Assembly: GCF_024703895.1 (NCBI RefSeq)
Contig: NZ_CP087968.1
Coordinates: 3,162,001 to 3,226,000 of the forward strand
Reading direction: 5' to 3'
Source of the DNA: Nocardioides sp. B-3
Lineage (GTDB): Bacteria > Actinomycetota > Actinomycetes > Propionibacteriales > Nocardioidaceae
DNA length: 64,000 nt
A program made the translations under genes and the position numbers. Below, piece after piece: positions 9,453 to 19,702 of this stretch. The notes under the pieces are model-generated. The model saw only the letters and a program-made list of their open reading frames with translations. It did no database searches and was not told where the DNA came from. The first letter of the stretch is position 1. Each line of letters starts with the position of its first letter.

Positions 9453-10177
9453 GACGGCATCCGGATCTCGTCGGCTGCCACGACCACGTGCCCCCGGATG
9501 ATGCCCACCAGTGTGCTGCTGAGGACGTGCCCGCGTCCGCGGCTTCGGACGTACATCGACCCGAGCGCAGAGCGCTCCTCGATGTGCAGCTCGGCACCGG
9601 GGCCGATCCCGAGCAACCCAAGGCTGCGCAACGCGGCACTGTTGCGGTCCGAGACACGCTCCACCATGAAGCGGTCGCCCACTCTCGCATCGGCGAGAGG
9701 CGACTCCGCGCTCTCGCAGTGTTCACCCGTCTTGGCTGGGATCGGGTCGCCGTGAGGGTCACGCTTCGGGAAGCCGAGCGAAACATCGATGAGGTCTTCG
9801 AGCTGCTCGCTGAGTCGGTGCTCGAGCACCTCCGCCTCGGCGTGCACCTTGTCCCAGCTGAGTCCAAGCACTCGATGGAGGAAGGTCTCCAGCAGTCGAT
9901 GACGCCGGACGATGCGCTGCGCATGTATCCGCCCGTGCGCTGTGAGCCGCACCTGCCCCCACGTGGCCTGCTCGATGAGCTCGCAGTCCCGGAGCCGGCG
10001 GATCATCGTGGAGACTGAGGGCGGGGCAACCGCCAACCGTTCGGCGATCTCCGAGGTGCCGGCTGACTGACCTTCCGCCGCGAGAGCGAAGATGGCCTTG
10101 AGGTAGTTCTCAACCGTCTCGGTGTGCTCGATGGCGCAACACGAGAGGGCCTTCGACTGTGTTTGTGTTCCGGACAT
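9449..10177 (-). CDS. DtxR/MntR-family metal-dependent regulator
   Basis: 242 aa with three domains. The winged helix is HTETVENYLKAIFAL...VAPPSVSTMIRRLRDCELI; the metal-binding dimerisation domain has HRLLETFLHRVLGLSWDKVHAEAEVLEHRLS; the C-terminal SH3-like (FeoA-like) domain is VGDRFMVERVSDRNSAALRSLG. His, Glu and Asp/Cys positions typical of metal site 1 are present (VHAEAEVLEH). It probably represses or tunes feoAB according to Fe(II) or Mn(II). A partial DtxR-type box (10186-10201) and a copy of the island operator (10212-10226) lie immediately upstream. Uninterrupted. Confidence 0.88.
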   Translation of the reverse strand: MSGTQTQSKALSCCAIEHTETVENYLKAIFALAAEGQSAGTSEIAERLAVAPPSVSTMIRRLRDCELIEQATWGQVRLTAHGRIHAQRIVRRHRLLETFLHRVLGLSWDKVHAEAEVLEHRLSEQLEDLIDVSLGFPKRDPHGDPIPAKTGEHCESAESPLADARVGDRFMVERVSDRNSAALRSLGLLGIGPGAELHIEERSALGSMYVRSRGRGHVLSSTLVGIIRGHVVVAADEIRMPS

Positions 10178-10185
10178 GTCGCGAC

Positions 10186-10201
10186 ATTAGGGCGCTCTAA
10201 T
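10186..10201. promoter_or_regulatory. Imperfect palindrome resembling a DtxR box
   Basis: ATTAGGGCGCTCTAAT has 5-bp ATTAG/CTAAT arms, the ends of the TTAG...CTAA iron-box pattern. It lies 8 nt upstream of the dtxR start and would allow autoregulation. Weak match to the 19-bp consensus. Confidence 0.45.
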
Positions 10202-10211
10202 CGCGGTGCTT

Positions 10212-10226
10212 GTCGCAATTTGAGAC
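10212..10226. promoter_or_regulatory. Island operator copy 2 (GTCGCA-ATT-TGAGAC)
   Basis: One mismatch in the left arm. It lies 35 nt upstream of dtxR, the head of the leftward dtxR-feoAB operon, placing iron uptake under the same control as the monooxygenase (inference). Confidence 0.55.
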
Positions 10227-10246
10227 CGCGTTGCGAAAGCTCGTCC

Positions 10247-10471
10247 TCAGCGTGCAGACAGCCACTGCAAGGCGCCCGCCAGCATCATGGCACCCACGAT
10301 GAGAGACATGGTGGGAGTCAGGCGGTTGCAGAACTGGATGCGACTGCTCAGCACCGAGGGAACCGACTCGGCAGGCAGATGGCGCGCGCAGTAGCCGCGG
10401 ATGACGATGCTGACTGCCAGCAGTGCGCCGCATTGGACGAGCGTCTGGCCAACTTCCGGTGAGACCGGCAT
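10247..10471 (-). CDS. Small two-helix membrane protein, unknown
   Basis: A 74-residue frame with two hydrophobic stretches: GQTLVQCGALLAVSIVIRGY and TMSLIVGAMMLAGALQWL. It begins 30 nt after the groEL terminator hairpin (10501-10535) in the leftward direction, so it may be expressed by read-through from the groEL operon or on its own. I do not recognise the family. The opposite strand also has an open frame of similar length, so coding status is likely but not certain. Confidence 0.45.
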   Translation of the reverse strand: MPVSPEVGQTLVQCGALLAVSIVIRGYCARHLPAESVPSVLSSRIQFCNRLTPTMSLIVGAMMLAGALQWLSAR

Positions 10472-10500
10472 CGGTACTCCCTTGGGCGTTGAGAACGGGA

Positions 10501-10535
10501 GTCGTGCCGCGCGCCCCCTGAACGCGCGGCACGAC
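10501..10535 (-). terminator. Perfect 13-bp hairpin ending the monooxygenase-groEL operon
   Basis: GTCGTGCCGCGCG and CGCGCGGCACGAC enclose a 9-nt loop, 17 nt past the groEL stop. There is no T-run; GC-rich actinobacterial terminators often lack one. Confidence 0.75.
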
Positions 10536-10551
10536 CTACAACGAGAGACGA

Positions 10552-12210
<1,659 letters not shown>

Positions 12211-12282
12211 TCATGATGGTCGAGCATTGGTCTGTTGATGGGGTTGGTGCAACGGCCTTCGGGGCGACCGCTTCTCTCGTGG

Positions 12283-13308
12283 TCAGGGGATGAGAATTGC
12301 CCGGCCCCGGACCTTGCCCGCGGTCAGGTCATCGATTGCCTGCTGGAAGTCCGCCAGCTTGTACTGCGCGGTGTGCAGCTTCACCTTTCCCTGCGCAGCC
12401 GGGACCATCAGGTCCCGGAGGTCGGTGAAGCTGCCGACGAGGTTGCCGATGAAGTTGATCTCGGTCGAGATGATGTCGATCGTCGGGACATCGATGTTCT
12501 CGCCATACCCGATGACGTAGTAGTTGCCTGCGTTCCGCAACATTGCGATGCCCTCGTTCGTGGCGCCGCCCTCGCCGACGAAGTCGAGCACGGCTTCGGC
12601 GCCGCTGCCTCCGGTGAGCCGAAGCACGGCGTCAATATGCGTGCCGTCCGCCGGGACGGTGTGGTCGGCCCCCACCTCCTTGGCCAGCGCTAGTGCCTCC
12701 GGATTGCGGTCGACGACGACGAGAGTCGCCGACGACATCGCCTTCATGCACTGGATCCCGATGTGGCCGAGGCCCCCGGCGCCGATGATCACGCAGGTCT
12801 CTCCCGGCCGCAGCACACGCGCCGCTTTGGCACAGGCGTGCTGGGCAGTCAGACCCGCGTCGGCCAAGGCCGCAACATCAGCCGGCTCCAGTGAGTCGTC
12901 CAACTTGACGCAGCTGCGAGCACTCGTGCGGAGGTACTCGGCATACCCGCCGTTGGTGTTGATGCCCGGGAACTGGTTGTTCTCGCAGTGCACGTCGTCA
13001 CCGAGGCGGCACGCACGGCACAGGCCGCAGGTCATGAGCGGGTGGAGGATCACCTTGTCGCCGATCTTGACGTTGGTGACCGCGTCGCCGATGGCATGCA
13101 CCCAGCCGGCGTTCTCGTGCCCGATCGTGTAGGGGAGCTGGACTCCGCTCTTCTCCTCCCACTGGCCCTCGATGACGTGTAGGTCGGTCCGGCACACCCC
13201 GGCCGCGCCTACCTTGACGATGACGTCGAGCGGTCCCTGCACCGTTGGCTCATCGATGTCGGTGAGCTGGAGGTTTTGGTGATAGGCGACAACTTGTACT
13301 GCCTTCAT
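12283..13308 (-). CDS. NAD-dependent zinc alcohol dehydrogenase of the monooxygenase operon
   Basis: 341 aa, intact. Catalytic zinc: Cys39 (AAGVCRTDLH), His64-Glu65 (TIGHENAGW). Structural zinc: Cys94, 97, 100 and 108 in CGLCRACRLGDDVHC. Nucleotide site: VIIGAGGLGHIGIQ, followed by an acidic strand end (VVVDRN), which favours NAD. In Gordonia and Mycobacterium prm/mim operons the equivalent gene (adh1) oxidises the propanol made by the monooxygenase. Start ATG 13308 has AGGAA upstream and overlaps the stop of the restored DUF59 frame. It is followed by groEL after 84 nt. Confidence 0.9.
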   Translation of the reverse strand: MKAVQVVAYHQNLQLTDIDEPTVQGPLDVIVKVGAAGVCRTDLHVIEGQWEEKSGVQLPYTIGHENAGWVHAIGDAVTNVKIGDKVILHPLMTCGLCRACRLGDDVHCENNQFPGINTNGGYAEYLRTSARSCVKLDDSLEPADVAALADAGLTAQHACAKAARVLRPGETCVIIGAGGLGHIGIQCMKAMSSATLVVVDRNPEALALAKEVGADHTVPADGTHIDAVLRLTGGSGAEAVLDFVGEGGATNEGIAMLRNAGNYYVIGYGENIDVPTIDIISTEINFIGNLVGSFTDLRDLMVPAAQGKVKLHTAQYKLADFQQAIDDLTAGKVRGRAILIP

Positions 13309-14047
13309 GATGCGTTCCTGCCTATGAGTCGGGTGTTGGTGACGTGGGTGGCGAGGTCTTCCTCGTCCGAGTACCGGGTGGCCAACAAACCCCGACAAAA
13401 GTGGGAGTTGCCTTCGATCGAGATGCGCACCGACTTGGCCATCCTCAGGCGCAACGACACTGGTCCAGCGGCACGGGCACGCCGTGCTCGTCGACGAAGA
13501 CCGGTTCGTCGGGGCCGATGCGCAAACCGATCGCCGCACGCCGTCGTAGTAGCGCCTCCTTGAAATGCCCTCCCGGCAAGTTGCGCAACCGAAGCCGATG
13601 AATGTCGGTGACGGCGAGCCCCGAGTGCTTGAGCCGGTCTTCCACACAACGCTCCATGGCCGCTGTGTGCGCCTTGCGCTGGAAGGTCAGCCGAAGCTCG
13701 TCGAGGCTGTCCTCGGCCTCGGACCCGAAAGTGCCGCGGTAGCCGGCGTCGGCTGCGAGTCCGGCGTTGATCTTGTCCGAATCGTGGTGGTCATCGAGCG
13801 CGACGACCACCCGGCCGATCCCCGGGATGCGCCGGAGCGCATCCCGGGAATCTGAGGCCATGAGGTAGGCAAAGTTGGGGGAGCAGAATGAGGTGGGTAG
13901 CCGCAGATGCACCTCGACGCCCTCGTTGTCGATCGTCACCGAGCGAACGAAGCCGAGCTCTGTGATCGGTTCGTCCAGCTCGGGGTCGTTGACCGTCCCC
14001 AACGCCGCCGGGACCTCAGCCTCGAGGCTGGTGGCAAGGCAGGTCAT
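13305..14047 (-). CDS. DUF59/MIP18-family iron-sulfur assembly-type protein with C-terminal extension (one frameshift)
   Basis: The first 100 residues are the DUF59 domain: VNDPELDEPITELGFVRSV (PELD motif), then HLRLPTSFCSPNFAYLMA with the conserved Thr/Ser-Cys-P region. Such proteins serve in Fe-S or metal-centre assembly and occur in propane monooxygenase operons. As sequenced the frame stops at 13445, but one base lost near 13459-13464 (GACCAGTG for GACCAGGTG) restores a longer end, SLRLRMAKSVRISIEGNSHF...RLIGRNAS. Its TGA overlaps the adh ATG, which supports the longer form (about 247 aa). The start overlaps the amidohydrolase stop. Confidence 0.75.
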
Positions 14048-15091
14048 GACGACACGACCTGCTTAGCGCCGGCTGCGACATCGAGGTCGGCCGACCCGTC
14101 ATCGGCGTCCGCAAGTTGGAGATCGGCGGGCACGTTGAGGCCATACATCTTGGCCGCGTTGAGGCCAAGGATCTTCTTCTTGGCGGTCGCCGTGAGCTCG
14201 GGGTACTCGGTCATGTCTTCGGGGATCTGGAAGTCGACGAACGCCTCGATGAGCCACTTCGGCGTCCAGATCGCGTAGTCGCTCGAGAACTGGATCTTGT
14301 CCTCGCCGACCCAGTAGAGGAGCTCGCCGATGATCTGGGCGAAGTACCGAGGCCGCGTGTGGATGAACGGCATCGCCACCGCGAGGCCGGCGTGGACGTT
14401 GGTCTCCCGGGTGGCGATCCAGCAGAAGTCCTCCGGGCGCGGCAGGCCGCAGTGCTCGACGACGAAGTTGAGACCCCTGGAAGTCGGTCGCCACCGAGTC
14501 GACGTCAGCGACGTCGAAGGCGTCGCGGTCGAGCGGAATGATCGTCGGGCCCTTGTGGACGTGGATGTTGGTGATCCCGAGCTCTTCGCAGGCCTCGAGG
14601 TACTTGTAGGTCCGGGGATCCGTCAGCTTGTAGCCGCGCGAGCCGCCGTGCCACTCGGCCGTGTAGAGCTTGACCCCCTTGAGCCCGAAGCGCTCCGCGT
14701 CGCGCTTGAGCTGGTCGAGGCCAGCCTGCTCGTTGCGCGGGTCGAAGTTGTGGTTGTAGGTCAGCTTGCCCGGGTTGGCTCGGGTCAGGGCCCACGCCTC
14801 CTCGGTCTGGCCGAACCCGTTGTTGTAGAAGTCACCGAGGGCGGCTGGCTGAAAGATCGCGTGGTCGACGTAGCCGTCTTCGAAGAGGTCCTTCATGAGG
14901 CGGTCGCCGCCGTAGTAGGTGTAGGTGTCGTAGTCCCACACAACTTCCTCGGGGCTGAGGTTCTTGTGATAGTCGTAGAAGCAGTCAATGAACTGCTTGC
15001 CGTGGACATTCTTCAGGTTGCTCTCACGGGCGTCCCAGAGGGCGACGTGGGCATCGACGATGAAGTAGTTCTCGCCATGCTTGCTGTACAT
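14044..15091 (-). CDS. Amidohydrolase family protein of the monooxygenase operon (one frameshift)
   Basis: TIM-barrel metal-dependent hydrolase of the amidohydrolase 2 type, about 349 aa. It has VDAHVALW near the start (metal-site D-x-H), KGVKLYTAEW and NIHVHKG in the middle, VVEHCGLP after the break, and IQFSSDYAIW (catalytic Asp) near the end. The frame slips at 14474-14480, where the + strand reads CCCCTGG for CCCTGG. Genes of this family lie directly after prmD/mimD in known clusters; their role there is not established, and a part in maturation or in product hydrolysis has been considered. ATG 15091 follows a strong hairpin after mimD. Confidence 0.82.
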
Positions 15092-15132
15092 GTCATGCCT
15101 CGCTTCTTGTGCGTCTTCGTGGTCTGTTGGAA

Positions 15133-15171
15133 GTCCCGTCCGGGGCCACAGACCCCGGCCCCGGACGGGAC
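15133..15171 (-). terminator. 15-bp hairpin between mimD and the amidohydrolase gene
   Basis: Arms 15133-15147 and 15157-15171 pair perfectly (GTCCCGTCCGGGGCC with its complement) around a 9-nt loop. Without a T-run it may act as a partial terminator or mRNA-stabilising structure separating mimABCD from the accessory genes. Confidence 0.6.
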
Positions 15172-15184
15172 GCTCTGGGGTGGG

Positions 15185-15526
15185 TCAGTGCGCCGTCAGG
15201 TCGAAGCCGATGTACTCGGCGGCGTCCTCGGGACTGGCGAACAACATGGTCTTGTCGTCCGGGTGCACCATGCGGCCGTAGTGCGTGGAGCTGATCTCCT
15301 CGAACGTCGAGCCGTCGAAGTCCGACCCGAGGGCGTCGGTGAGCTCGTCGTACTCGAACTCGAGAAGCTTCACGCCGTCGACGCGAATCATCGAGGGGTA
15401 CTCGGTCAGCTCGACACCCTCCTTGTTGCCCATGACCTCTGCGACGACCCGGCCGATGGGGGTGTTCATCAGCGTGACGCCACACATGTTGGAGAACTCC
15501 GTGGCAGATCCGAATTTCATAGTCAC
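15185..15526 (-). CDS. mimD: Monooxygenase coupling (effector) protein
   Basis: A small MmoB/DmpM-family protein of 113 aa with no cofactor: [16 protein letters not shown], then [20 protein letters not shown], the typical effector fold region. It binds the hydroxylase and gates substrate and electron access to the diiron centre. Start GTG 15526 overlaps the mimC stop; an internal ATG at 15520 is the alternative. It is fourth in the A-B-C-D order seen in propane and phenol/acetone monooxygenases. Confidence 0.9.
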   Translation of the reverse strand: MTMKFGSATEFSNMCGVTLMNTPIGRVVAEVMGNKEGVELTEYPSMIRVDGVKLLEFEYDELTDALGSDFDGSTFEEISSTHYGRMVHPDDKTMLFASPEDAAEYIGFDLTAH

Positions 15527-16627
15527 TGGTCAAGCTCCTTCGGGATGTCGAGGCCCGGGTCCTCGAGAAGAGAGACGAACTTCGAGTTGGCGTTGGCGTA
15601 ACTGGTCGCGAAGGTGACCGGCTTCTCGGCGGCCTGCGACCAGATCGGCTGGAGCGCGTGGGTGGCCGCCCGGCAGCGAGGCACCCACTTGGCGAGCCAG
15701 TGCCGAAGAGCTCCTTGTTGGCGGCGCCGTGCTCCTCGTCCGCGGTGAGGATCCGGAACAGTGCCCGGGTGTAGCCGAGGTCGCGGTCGTAGTCGTTCTC
15801 GCCAGTACCGACGATCGTGGGAGTGATGTAGTCCCCGTTGCGGGCCGCGACCTGCATGACCAGCTCGGTGCGGAACAGTGACCCGACCAGCTGCTCGAAG
15901 ACGATGTTGGTCGCGAACAGCAGTTCGCACCAATCGCCCACGGCCGTCAGCTGCTCGACGACCTCGCGGGTCGGCTGCCACTCCGGCGCCTCCTGCCAAA
16001 CCTCCCGGTGCGCCGAACCCTCGAACGTCACGTCCGCCTCGGCGAGATCCGGGTTGAACAGTGCGAGGTCCCGGGCGAAACGCATCTTGTGGGCCGCATT
16101 GAACGCCACCGCGGTGTTGATCATGTTGGTGGGGCCGGAGCGCTGGATGGAGGTGAACACGTGCAGTGCCAACCCATTCTCGGCGTGCATCCACGCGCCC
16201 ACGTTGCGCTCGATGAACTTCAGCCAGTGCTGGTCCGGGAGTCGTAGACACGGGCTCGCTTGGCGTTCTTCAGGCACAGTTCGACTGGGTGCACGACCGC
16301 CGAGTTGTTGCGGTAGATCGTCTGCTCCCACTCCTCGTTGGGGTCAAGGAATGCGTGCCAGTTCGAAGACTTCGCCACCGTCCACTCGTGGGGGTAGCCG
16401 CCCGGGCCGTCACCGAACCCGTAGACCCAGCCTTGGCTGAGGTGCCGGTCGGGGTCGGGCTGCACGTCGACGGTCACGTCCTCGTACATGGTGGCGCGCA
16501 ACTTGGCCGGCTTGTAGTAGTTGTAGCTCCGGCTCTTCGAGCTGGGAAAGGTCAGCGCTCCTGCCTCCGAGTCGGTGAACTCGATCTTCGGAAAGCTGCG
16601 TTCCTTCTGATCCGTGATGTCTGTCAT
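15523..16627 (-). CDS. mimC: Monooxygenase hydroxylase small (beta) subunit (two frameshifts)
   Basis: Ferritin-like beta subunit of the soluble diiron monooxygenase; it lacks the iron ligands and pairs with MimA. Recognisable stretches: [26 protein letters not shown] near the N-terminus, [17 protein letters not shown], and [14 protein letters not shown]. Breaks occur at about 16235 (GACTCCCGGACC, probably from CCTGGG) and about 15697 (GGCACTGGCTC, probably from ACCTGG); both restore conserved tryptophans (W before DQHW, and TWLAKW). Start ATG 16627 has AGGGAG 9 nt upstream. Length about 368 aa. The end overlaps mimD. Confidence 0.88.
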
Positions 16628-16685
16628 GCTTGTCAACTCCCTGTTTGATCTGCCTGTGTGGTCGCGTGGGCGTGAATGCGGATGC

Positions 16686-17735
16686 TCAGTCCTCTGTCAC
16701 GGGACTGGTGAACGAGTCATGGAAGACCTGGTCCTTGGGCACTCCATGTACATCGAGGAAATCCATGGCCGCATCCACCATCGGCGGCGGACCGCACAGG
16801 TAGACCTCGGTCTTGCTCAGGTTCTCCTCGCGGCGCGCCACCACCTCGGTGACGTTGCCGGGCTCGGCCTCGAACGGATAGGCCGAGGGATCCTCGGGCA
16901 TCGACTCGGACAGGCAGACGACGAACTCGAAGTCCCTCAGCCCTGTGCCGATGGTGTTGATCAGGTCGACGTAAAAGAGGTCGTCGGCCGTTCTGGCGCC
17001 GTAGTAGAACCGCACCGGCCCGGTGCTCTCGGTCTCGCTGAGGTGCCGGAGCAGGGACAGGATCGGCGCCATCCCCGCGCCACCGCCGATGCACACGACC
17101 GGTAGGGCGTGGCCCTCCTTGATAGTGAAGGACCCGTAGGGGCCCGTCAGTTGAATCGCGTCGCCGACCGACAGCCCATCGTCCAGCAGCGCGGAGAACT
17201 TGCCGCCCGGATACTTCTTGATCAGGAACTCGACTTCACCCGGCGTCGACTGGGTTGTCGCCATCGAGAAGGACCGGGTCTCGTCGCCCCCGGGGATGGT
17301 GAGGTCGGCGTACTGCCCGGGCTTGAATTCGTACGTCGTGGGCTCGGTCGCCTTCAGACGGAGTGACACGATGTCGCGCGTCATCGGCTCGATCGCCGTG
17401 ATGCGGGTCGAGACGTCCCGGATCGGGACACCGCCCAACAACTCGTCCTCGTCGTAGTTGAGCAATTCGATGGTGCAGTCACTGAACGCGTGAGCCCTGC
17501 AGAGCAGGACCATTCCTTCGGCGACCTCGGCGTCGTTGCAGGCGAACGTCGAGTAACGCTCCATTTGGATCTCGCCCTCGAGGACGTAGGACTTGCAGGC
17601 CGAGCAGCGTCCTTCTCGACAGCCGTGCATGAGGTGGATTCCCTGACGGAACGCGGCGTCGAGGATCTTCTCGTCCTCGGCGACCTCAATCTCGATGTCG
17701 ACAGGCTCGAAGTAGATCTTGTGTGTCTCGGCCAT
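16686..17735 (-). CDS. mimB: Monooxygenase NADH reductase (2Fe-2S ferredoxin plus FAD/NAD domains)
   Basis: 349 aa, intact. The N-terminal plant-type ferredoxin has Cys39, Cys44, Cys47 and Cys79 (CREGRCSACKS...LLCR) binding 2Fe-2S. The FAD-binding barrel has RSFSMATTQ, and the NAD domain has GGGAGMAPILSLLRHL and the C-terminal VYLCGPPPMVDAAM. It passes electrons from NADH to the MimAC hydroxylase. It is preceded in the transcript by a 16-bp hairpin after mimA, which may set a lower level of reductase than hydroxylase. Confidence 0.93.
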   Translation of the reverse strand: MAETHKIYFEPVDIEIEVAEDEKILDAAFRQGIHLMHGCREGRCSACKSYVLEGEIQMERYSTFACNDAEVAEGMVLLCRAHAFSDCTIELLNYDEDELLGGVPIRDVSTRITAIEPMTRDIVSLRLKATEPTTYEFKPGQYADLTIPGGDETRSFSMATTQSTPGEVEFLIKKYPGGKFSALLDDGLSVGDAIQLTGPYGSFTIKEGHALPVVCIGGGAGMAPILSLLRHLSETESTGPVRFYYGARTADDLFYVDLINTIGTGLRDFEFVVCLSESMPEDPSAYPFEAEPGNVTEVVARREENLSKTEVYLCGPPPMVDAAMDFLDVHGVPKDQVFHDSFTSPVTED

Positions 17736-17780
17736 AGGGGCCTCCTCTCGTGGTTGTGCTGCTGGGGTCCCCGCTCAGGG

Positions 17781-17817
17781 CGGGTTGGCGGCGCCCCATG
17801 AGGGCGCCGCCAACCCG
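17781..17817 (-). terminator. 16-bp intercistronic hairpin between mimA and mimB
   Basis: Arms 17781-17796 and 17802-17817 pair perfectly around CATGA. There is no T-run, and translation of mimB starts 46 nt further on, so partial termination or protection of the mimA 3' end is more likely than full termination. Confidence 0.65.
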
Positions 17818-17855
17818 TTTGGGCGGAGGATCTCGACGCTCAGCCGAAGCTGCGC

Positions 17856-19496
17856 TCAGGCGATCTTCGACATGTCGTTCAGCCGGTAGTCCGCAATGTG
17901 CGACTCCCGCTCCGCGTCGGACATCTGGTTCAGGAGCACGTTGGGGCTCATGAACTGAATGCCCTTCATGTGATCGAGCGTCCAGAGCTTCTTCGGGTCA
18001 TCCAGCTGGAGATGGGGCTGACCGATGAGGGTCTTGCCGTCGTCTCGCACGTAGCCCAGCTCGGTGATGATGTCGGCGAGGTCCCGGTCGTGGTGCAAGG
18101 TCTCCCACTCGCGGAAGCCCGTGAGGCGGCCCATGTTGGGCGTCTCGCGACCCTCGTACTCCGGGCGGAACGCGACCGCGTCGGTCCAGTGGCAGGTCTC
18201 GGAGCAGTAGGTCTTCCACTGTCCGTCGACCTTCTCGCACACCGTGTCCTCACGGATGAGGCAAGGCACCATGCAGGTCCAGCACCGGTGTGGGTAGTTG
18301 TAGCCCACGTTCTCGAACGCGATCGGCTTGTTGTTGCCCGGGTGGGCCGGGCGGTTGTAGTCCTCCCACCACTTGCCGAACTTGCTGTACCAACCTCGGG
18401 TACTTGTGCTCGAACCACTCGAAGTCCGTGTCGGTCATCGCGTCGATGCGCCAGTAGTTGACCGGCCACCCGGTGGCGAAGAACTGCGCGACGCGGTGCA
18501 CGTAGTCCTTGTTGACGATCCGGTTCCAGGGCCTCCTCGACCGGGTCGTGCGGGATGACCGGGCCGTACTTCTCGAGGGGGAGCAGGTAGCTGCGGTAGT
18601 AGTCGTCGTAGATCCAGCGACGCCACATCTCCGCGTAGCTCTCACGGTCCTTGCGGCGGTCCTTCGTGCCGTACTCGATGAAGGTGCCGATCGCGGCGTC
18701 GACCACGCAGTGGTTGTTCCACCACGCGTGGCGCATGTCGCGCTCGAGCAGCGGCCGGTTGCGCTCGTCGGCCGGGGGCCATCAGCAAGATGGAGTAGCC
18801 GTTGGAGATGTGCCGGGATTCATCCGACTGCACCGAGTGGAAGACCGTCGGAAGCAGGTAGTCGCCGTTGGCGGCCGCCTCGTCGGGCATCGCCACGAAC
18901 AGGGTGTTCGTGAACGCCGTCTCGGCAACTACCGTCAGGTAGATGTTCGCCGCGGTGATCGCGTCACCGGTGATGAAGCCCTCGCCGAACTGACGACCGA
19001 TGGTGCCCGCGTAGTTGTTCGCGAACGCCTTCTCCGTCATGTCGAAACCAGCAGGGTCGATGTAGTTGTTCATGTACAACTTCTTGAGGTTCATCTGGAT
19101 CGTCGAGTGTCGAACCTCGTCGATCATCTGGACCGCAAGACCGTTGTGGATCTCCGGGTTGGGCACCGCGTCGATGGCCATCGGCATCGCACGAGCCGCC
19201 GAGATCTCGGGGAACGGGATGATCGAGAGGAACAGCTTCTGCCACTCGAGCCACCGCTGCTGGACTCGGCGGAACATGTTGCCGCGGATGGCGCCGTCCA
19301 TGGCGCCGTACACGCGGTTGTCCTTCTCCTCCTCCATGGGGAAGTAGGACCGCATGATCTGCTTCAGCGGGTCCTTCTTCGGTGCCTTCTCAAAGGTGTA
19401 GTCGGTTCCGAAGCGGGTTGCCGGGGTTGCGAAGGTCGGCTCCCACGTGAGTTCCGAGATCTTGGCATGCGCCTTGGTGAGACTCTGTCTGCTCAA
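17856..19496 (-). CDS. mimA: Monooxygenase hydroxylase large (alpha) subunit with diiron site (three frameshifts)
   Basis: Catalytic subunit of the propane/acetone-type soluble diiron monooxygenase. All six iron ligands are visible: Glu97 (PFPEISA), Glu127-x-x-His130 (DEVRH), Glu192 (VAETAF) and Glu226-x-x-His229 (SDESRH). Start is TTG 19496 with AGGAGG 7 nt upstream; no ATG fits better. About 545 aa when three one-base insertions are removed: near 18772-18778, 18526-18531 (CCAGGG) and 18394-18399 (CCTCGG). The C-terminal half has [13 protein letters not shown] and [21 protein letters not shown], as in PrmA/MimA. It is first in an eight-gene leftward operon and is controlled from the 19497-19702 divergent region. 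Confidence 0.93.
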
Positions 19497-19597
19497 TGTC
19501 TGCCTCCTGTGTCGGGAGCTGGCTGAGGGCCGCTCCGGCGGATCTCTGATCGGGGTCTGCGATGTACCGATAGAACCCCCGGCGACAGGACGGCTTT

Positions 19598-19612
19598 GTC
19601 TCAATGTGAGAC
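19598..19612. promoter_or_regulatory. Island operator copy 3 (GTCTCA-ATG-TGAGAC), mimA/mimR divergent region
   Basis: A perfect palindrome midway between the divergent starts: 102 nt from mimA and 91 nt from mimR. On the mimA strand it reads GTCTCACATTGAGAC, identical to copy 6. Confidence 0.75.
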
Positions 19613-19702
19613 GCGCGTCACAGGGGCGGAGCGTAGAGTGGCTCTTGCCCCGCCCGGACGGGCGGCAGCACCAGCACGGGGCAAGCGACGGGAGTCGAAG
19701 GC

